From contig CAIZYV010000052.1 of assembly GCA_903937325.1 (NCBI GenBank), forward strand, positions 1 to 34,624: DNA of 34,624 nucleotides, given 5' to 3'. The stretch comes from Candidatus Falkowiibacteriota bacterium (GTDB lineage Bacteria > Patescibacteriota > Patescibacteriia > Patescibacteriales > UBA12465). Under the pieces are notes generated by a model that saw only the letters and a program-made list of their open reading frames with translations, was not told where the DNA came from and did no database searches. Every line of letters begins with the position of its first letter. Position 1 is the first letter of the stretch. This document shows, in pieces, positions 31,439 to 34,624 of this stretch. Position numbers and translations under genes: made by a program.

Positions 31439-31550
31439 AGTTTTGTGGCTCAGTTTTATCCTTTATTTTTAGGACAACCAAACATTTTTTTCTTTTCTGG
31501 CGGCGCAATAACCAGAATCTGATTAAAAACATTATAATCAAAGCGGTCAT
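31437..31550 (-). CDS. 37-residue small membrane-type protein after recR
   Basis: A short ORF in the recR operon. It begins 26 bases after the recR stop and is preceded by AAAGGAGG with four bases to the ATG, one of only two strong SD sites in the window. The peptide has a hydrophobic N-terminal half (TALIIMFLIRFWLL), a basic RRQKRKK stretch, then VVLKIKD and a polar tail. It looks like a single short membrane helix with a positively charged cytoplasmic side. Its stop codon abuts a terminator stem, so it is the last gene of the operon. No family recognised. Confidence 0.6.
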   Translation of the reverse strand: MTALIIMFLIRFWLLRRQKRKKCLVVLKIKDKTEPQN

Positions 31551-31576
31551 TACTCCTCCTTTTTTTGTATTTATAC

Positions 31577-32167
31577 TTATAGATTATTTCTATATTTTAA
31601 AGCATTAGCTAGAGTTAATTCGTCAGCATATTCCAAATCTGATCCGGCCGGTAAACCTCTGGCTAAGCGAGTTAATTTTAAATCAGGAAAAAGTTTTTTT
31701 AAATATAAAGACGTGCTTTCGCCCTCTAAAGTGAAGTTAAGGCCGATGATTATTTCTTGTACTTTATTTTTAATAATTATATCGCGTAGCTTGGTTATCG
31801 GTAGTTGTTCGGGGCCGATATTTTCTAAGGTATTAAGTAAGCCGTCAAGAATAAAATAGAGACCAGTAAATTGTTTACTCTTTTCAATAACTGTCAGATC
31901 TTGACTATTTTCTACAATACAAAGCAAATCTTGTCTGCGTTTATTATCGCTGCAGATTGAGCAGATGTCTTCATCACTAAAAACACGGCATTGGCCACAG
32001 CGCCGGCTTTTTTTTGGTAATTCTTGGAGAGCTTGGGCTAAAGATTGTGTTTTAGACGCTGGTTGATTAAGTAAATAAAAAGCATAGCGTTCGGCAGTTT
32101 TCGGTCCGACGCTAGGGAAGCGAGAAAAATGATCAATTAGATCTTGGATGTAAGCCGGGTATTTCAT
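31577..32167 (-). CDS. recR: Recombination protein RecR
   Basis: Works with RecF and RecO to load RecA at gaps. N-terminal helix-hairpin-helix FPSVGPKTAERYAFYLL, a four-Cys zinc finger (RCGQCRVFSDEDICSICSD, read with breaks, about 56-74) and a Toprim domain starting LLCIVENSQDLTVIEKS, with EIIIGLNFTLEGESTSLYL. The C-terminal RLARGLPAGSDLEYADELTLANAL (read with breaks) is the family signature. 196 residues, normal. It follows ybaB by 16 bases, the usual ybaB-recR pairing. Confidence 0.97.
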   Translation of the reverse strand: MKYPAYIQDLIDHFSRFPSVGPKTAERYAFYLLNQPASKTQSLAQALQELPKKSRRCGQCRVFSDEDICSICSDNKRRQDLLCIVENSQDLTVIEKSKQFTGLYFILDGLLNTLENIGPEQLPITKLRDIIIKNKVQEIIIGLNFTLEGESTSLYLKKLFPDLKLTRLARGLPAGSDLEYADELTLANALKYRNNL

Positions 32168-32183
32168 TGCTTGCTAATTTATT

Positions 32184-32459
32184 TTAGCTCAGTCCAGGTA
32201 GACCGCCCATATCCTGAAGTTTTTTAGCCATTAAGCGCTGAGTGCGTTTAAGAGCATCATTAAAACAACTTTTTAAAGCAGCAGCCTGGTTGTCGATGTT
32301 TAGATTCGGGTTAAGGATTAATTCCGTTATTTCCATGTTGCCATTCAAAGTTAACTTTACTCCGTTTTTTTCTTCCGTAATACTTTCTTGCGCCAGAGCG
32401 CTCTGCATTGTTTTTGCTTGGCTCCGCAAATCTTTAAATTGTTTCAGTTTGTTGAACAT
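32184..32459 (-). CDS. YbaB/EbfC nucleoid-associated protein
   Basis: A 91-residue DNA-binding dimer of the YbaB family. It has the typical N-terminal coiled-coil (FNKLKQFKDLRSQAKTMQSAL), a central beta-sheet (NGVKLTLNGNMEITELIL) and a C-terminal helix ending in KKLQDMGGLPGLS, close to the common GGLPG(L/M) ending. It sits between dnaB and recR on one transcript. The classical neighbour dnaX is absent; dnaB takes that place. Confidence 0.93.
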   Translation of the reverse strand: MFNKLKQFKDLRSQAKTMQSALAQESITEEKNGVKLTLNGNMEITELILNPNLNIDNQAAALKSCFNDALKRTQRLMAKKLQDMGGLPGLS

Positions 32460-32480
32460 AAATTTTACTCTTTTATATTA

Positions 32481-33869
32481 TTAACTTGGATTATTATTGC
32501 TGCGACTGATATTACGGAAACTGGCGGTATTTTCGTCGAAGAAAAGATCGATTTTTCCTGTTGGTCCATTGCGATGCTTAGCGATATGCACTTCCGCTTT
32601 ATATCTTTCATCCATTGGTAAGTCGTTGGGATTATAGCTTCGATCGGCCGCTTTGCGGTAGATAAACATAACAACATCGGCATCTTGTTCAATTGATCCG
32701 GAATCACGTAAGTGAGACAATTTTGGAATTGCCGGGCTGCTTTGTTCGACGGCGCGAGACAACTGAGCAAGCGCTAAAACCGGAATATTTAATTCACGAG
32801 CGATTGCTTTAAGTCCACGGCTGATTTCGCCGATTTCTTGAACACGATTATCAGTGAAGCGTCCGCGTCCTTCCATTAACTGCAGATAGTCGATAACGAT
32901 AAGACCGAGACCTTTTTCCATCTGTAAGCGCCGACACTTGGCGCGTATTTCCATGACTGACAGAGTGCTAGAATCATCAATATAAATTGGTGCTTCGGCT
33001 AGCTCTCCCATCGCTTTGCCGATTTTAGTAAAATCATTATCCTCTTCTTTGTCGGATAAGTTACCAGTGCGCATTTTCCAGAGATTAACATTAGCTTGGG
33101 CACAAAGCATGCGGTCTACTAATTGTTCTTTTCCCATTTCTAAAGAAAAGATACCGACGCCGGCTTTATTACGAATAGCTGCTTGCCTGGCGATATCAAG
33201 GGCTAAGGAGGTCTTGCCGACACTGGGGCGAGCGGCGAGAATGACTAAATCGGATTTTTGTAGACCGGCGAGTAGGGCATCTAGATCAGTGAAACCGGTG
33301 CTTAAGCCGCGGAGCTTGCCGCCGCCATGTTTATGCAACTCATCAATACGTTCAAAGGCTTCTGTTAAGAGACTGTCGATTGGTAAAAAAGCATTTTTTA
33401 GATATTTGCGGGAAACGCCGAAAATACGTTTTTCGGTTTCATCTAAGAGTTCGTCAATTTCACGATTTTCATCAAAGCTGGAGTTGGTAATTTCGGCTGC
33501 GGCCTGCTGGAGGCGGCGCAAAGTCGCTTTTTTCTGAATAATACTGGCATATTGGCTGATATTGCCGGCAGTAGCGACGGTGTTTGATAGTTTGGCAAGA
33601 TATGTGCGTCCGCCGGTATCGCTTAAGTGTTTTTTATCTTCCAGTTTATTAGCTAGAGTGATAATATCGATTGGTTCCTGGCTATTGTAAAGTTCTTGAA
33701 TTGCCTCATAAATCTTCTGGTTTGCCTGGCGATAGAAATCTTGGGGCAAAATCATGTCTACCACCTTAATAATTGCGTCTTTATCAATTAAAAGACAGCC
33801 CAAGAGCGATTCTTCGGCCTCGAGGCTGTGTGGTGGTATTTTTTCCAATAGATTTTTATCTTGGGTCAT
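32481..33869 (-). CDS. dnaB: Replicative DNA helicase DnaB
   Basis: The hexameric fork helicase. The N-terminal domain begins IPPHSLEAEESLLGCLLID. The RecA-like C-domain has GLSTGFTDLDALLAGLQ, then Walker A ARPSVGKTS (about 213-221), FSLEMGKEQLVDRML, Walker B IVIDYLQLM, ALAQLSRAVE and HLRDSGSIEQDADVVMFIYR (read with breaks). 462 residues, with no intein inserted at the P-loop or at the usual second intein site. It is the first gene of the dnaB-ybaB-recR-small ORF operon. Confidence 0.97.
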   Translation of the reverse strand: MTQDKNLLEKIPPHSLEAEESLLGCLLIDKDAIIKVVDMILPQDFYRQANQKIYEAIQELYNSQEPIDIITLANKLEDKKHLSDTGGRTYLAKLSNTVATAGNISQYASIIQKKATLRRLQQAAAEITNSSFDENREIDELLDETEKRIFGVSRKYLKNAFLPIDSLLTEAFERIDELHKHGGGKLRGLSTGFTDLDALLAGLQKSDLVILAARPSVGKTSLALDIARQAAIRNKAGVGIFSLEMGKEQLVDRMLCAQANVNLWKMRTGNLSDKEEDNDFTKIGKAMGELAEAPIYIDDSSTLSVMEIRAKCRRLQMEKGLGLIVIDYLQLMEGRGRFTDNRVQEIGEISRGLKAIARELNIPVLALAQLSRAVEQSSPAIPKLSHLRDSGSIEQDADVVMFIYRKAADRSYNPNDLPMDERYKAEVHIAKHRNGPTGKIDLFFDENTASFRNISRSNNNPS

Positions 33870-33894
33870 AAAGGTAGCTTATTTACGTCTTTCT

Positions 33895-33923
33895 ATCTTA
33901 GCTTATCGGCTTATCTTTATCAA
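33895..33923 (-). promoter_or_regulatory. dnaB operon promoter (minus strand)
   Basis: On the minus strand: TTGATA (33923-33918), 17 bases, TAAGAT (33900-33895). Predicted start near 33888, about 19 bases before the ATG. Confidence 0.65.
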
Positions 33924-33974
33924 GAATATTTTATACACTCTTTATGCACCCTTTATTGGCAGTTTATAAATAAT

Positions 33975-34003
33975 TTGACATTATTTCATTTTTGTACTAA
34001 ATT
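33975..34003 (+). promoter_or_regulatory. Promoter of the 107-residue gene
   Basis: TTGACA, 17 bases, TAAATT. Predicted start near 34010, about 42 bases before ATG 34052. The rest of the 182-base spacer from dnaB shows nothing else. Confidence 0.6.
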
Positions 34004-34051
34004 TAGGCTTCAAAAGAAATTGTTAAGTCGTTCATTTAAACCCCCCCAAAT

Positions 34052-34375
34052 ATGAAAAAAAAATTAAGCGGCGACGAGCTCGCTAATTATTTGCAAAGCA
34101 TTGACTTTGATTTTCAGGTGCCAAATCTACCGACTATCAAGGCCTGTCTGGCGGAAGAATCTGGCCATTTGTTGCCTCCAGAAAAGATTTTAAGGCGCTT
34201 GTTTCTTACTACTAAGGAACCGGCTTTCCAAACGGTTTTAAATTTATGTTTGGAAAAACGTCTACCTGCCCTATTTGGCCAGGAATATTTCTTTAACGGC
34301 GATAAGATTGTCATTATTAATAATCAAGCTTGTTTAGCTTGTCGCCGACGAAATATTTGTCGTTTGCGGCCATAA
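34052..34375 (+). CDS. Unrecognised 107-residue protein with a C-terminal Cys motif
   Basis: I do not recognise this protein. A basic start (MKKKLSGDELANYL) is followed by a mostly helical body with LPTIKACLAEE and ILRRLFLTTKEPAF. The C-terminus reads CLACRRRNICRLRP: CxxC followed seven residues later by a further Cys, all within a very basic tail, which could be a small metal or nucleic-acid-binding knuckle. There is no signal peptide or membrane span. A run of seven C's lies just before the ATG, an odd feature in this AT-rich spacer. It has its own promoter and terminator and so is a single-gene unit next to a tRNA. Confidence 0.7.
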   Translation: MKKKLSGDELANYLQSIDFDFQVPNLPTIKACLAEESGHLLPPEKILRRLFLTTKEPAFQTVLNLCLEKRLPALFGQEYFFNGDKIVIINNQACLACRRRNICRLRP

Positions 34376-34398
34376 ACATCAGTGCCGCCTAAGAATCA

Positions 34399-34426
34399 AA
34401 AAACTCCCGTTTTCTAGGGAGTTTTT
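34399..34426. terminator. Bidirectional intrinsic terminator
   Basis: AAAAACTCCC pairs with GGGAGTTTTT around an eight-base loop. It ends the 107-residue gene (+) and also the tRNA transcript (-), which arrives from the right. Confidence 0.93.
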
Positions 34427-34433
34427 CTTTTTG

Positions 34434-34507
34434 AGCCGCCTGTCGGATTCGAACCCACGACCTGCTGTTTACAAAACAGCTGCTCTAACCAACTGAGCTA
34501 AGGCGGC
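34434..34507 (-). tRNA. tRNA-Thr (anticodon UGU)
   Basis: Minus strand, 73 bases plus discriminator U. Acceptor stem GCCGCCU/AGGCGGC, D-arm GCUC-AGUUGGUUA-GAGC, anticodon stem GCUGU/ACAGC with loop UUUGUAA (anticodon UGU, reads ACA), variable loop AGGUC, T-loop UUCGAAU. All stems are perfect except the T-stem, GUGGG/CCGAC, which has a G-G mismatch at its middle pair (51-63). CCA is not encoded. Confidence 0.95.
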
Positions 34508-34516
34508 GCTACTTTG

Positions 34517-34545
34517 ATGTTATCTGATTTTTATTATCTTGGCAA
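34517..34545 (-). promoter_or_regulatory. tRNA-Thr promoter (minus strand)
   Basis: On the minus strand: TTGCCA (34545-34540), 17 bases, TAACAT (34522-34517). The start would fall a few bases before the mature tRNA 5' end. Confidence 0.6.
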
Positions 34546-34549
34546 GAAT

Positions 34550-34578
34550 TTGTTAATAGGGACACGATGCTGTATATT
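34550..34578 (+). promoter_or_regulatory. Promoter of the PHP-domain gene, leaderless
   Basis: TTGTTA, 17 bases, TATATT. The expected start, seven bases on, is 34585, the A of the ATG itself. It is back to back with the tRNA promoter, four bases apart. Confidence 0.6.
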
Positions 34579-34584
34579 AAATAT

Positions 34585-34624
34585 ATGAGAATAGATTTGC
34601 AATTACATTCATATTACTCTGACG
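34585..34624 (+). CDS. PHP-domain protein, 3' partial
   Basis: Only 13 codons are in the window: MRIDLQLHSYYSD. This is the opening strand of PHP-domain metal-dependent phosphoesterases (DLHxHSxxSDG), with Gln where the first His of the HxH metal motif usually stands. A trpH/YciV-like phosphoesterase or a PolX/histidinol-phosphatase relative is possible; the remainder of the gene is needed to decide. Confidence 0.7.
   Translation, partial: MRIDLQLHSYYSD

Noticed and set aside
33016..33537. 173-codon plus-strand frame inside dnaB
   Set aside because: It is antisense to a fully conserved DnaB region, Ser/Arg/Ala-rich as expected of a complement frame, and has no promoter or SD.
33861..34055. 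64-codon plus-strand frame over the dnaB start and spacer
   Set aside because: Starts inside dnaB, spans both promoters and encodes a low-complexity aromatic peptide; no SD.
1..34624. CRISPR arrays, insertion sequences, prophage or attachment sites
   Set aside because: Looked for regular direct repeats, transposase or integrase motifs and tRNA-end duplications; none seen. Sequence next to tRNA-Thr has no integrase gene in the window.

Overview
The window is an ordinary-looking chromosomal stretch from a small-genome, AT-leaning bacterium that reads with the standard bacterial code (TGA is a stop). Several traits point to the Candidate Phyla Radiation / Patescibacteria, probably the Parcubacteria side. 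These are the duplicated 'GEAWYVNPVDLKKYFLGRP'-type envelope repeats, a PEGA plus beta-propeller lipoprotein-like protein, a DUF3160 membrane protein, a Thy1-duplicated ThyX, very sparse Shine-Dalgarno (SD) use and short intergenic gaps. The taxonomic call is inference from gene style; no rRNA is present to confirm it. I see no CRISPR array, insertion sequence, prophage or rRNA.

Layout. 1-3.5 kb (+): the end of the F1 ATP synthase operon (partial atpG, atpD, atpC), followed by a carbonic-anhydrase-like metalloprotein gene with an unusually strong SD. 3.5-4.3 kb (-): uppP. 4.4-6.7 kb (+): groES-groEL behind a consensus promoter and a perfect CIRCE operator. 6.7-10.6 kb (+): nucleotidyltransferase, mltG and a DUF3160 protein. 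10.6-14.5 kb: two divergent polytopic GT-C-type glycosyltransferase genes. 14.5-17 kb (+): miaB and miaA (tRNA A37 modification). Between them lies a minus-strand transcription unit with a perfect TTGACA-N17-TATAAT promoter and an intrinsic terminator; it gives a roughly 190-nt structured RNA or a 31-codon ORF. 17-18.5 kb (-): gatB. 18.6-19.1 kb (+): an orphan gene. 19.2-23 kb (-): a compact dTTP-supply operon in the order dCMP deaminase, tandem-duplicated ThyX, dNMP-kinase-like P-loop protein, thymidylate kinase-dUTPase fusion. 23.1-28.3 kb (+): an envelope/polysaccharide operon (NAGPA-domain secreted protein, DUF167, three tandem GT2 enzymes, galU). 28.3-30.9 kb (-): PEGA protein and murA. 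31 kb (+): rplU. 31.4-33.9 kb (-): dnaB, ybaB, recR and a 37-codon small ORF with a strong SD. 34-34.6 kb: a small Cys-motif protein (+), tRNA-Thr(UGU) (-) and the first codons of a PHP-domain gene (+).

How the parts fit. UppP, MurA, MltG, GalU, the GT2 trio, the GT-C enzymes, the NAGPA protein and the PEGA protein together describe a cell that makes peptidoglycan and surface glycans. The thymidylate operon covers dCMP to dUMP, dUTP to dUMP, dUMP to dTMP and dTMP to dTDP with two multi-domain proteins. Most of the convergent gene junctions carry a hairpin with A/T flanks that can terminate in both directions.

The items most worth a second look are the minus-strand RNA/small-ORF unit between miaB and miaA, the ThyX whose two halves have each lost the opposite part of the signature motif, the carbonic-anhydrase-like gene behind the ATP synthase, and the SD-led small ORF after recR. 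All family assignments come from reading motifs by eye; no database search was possible.
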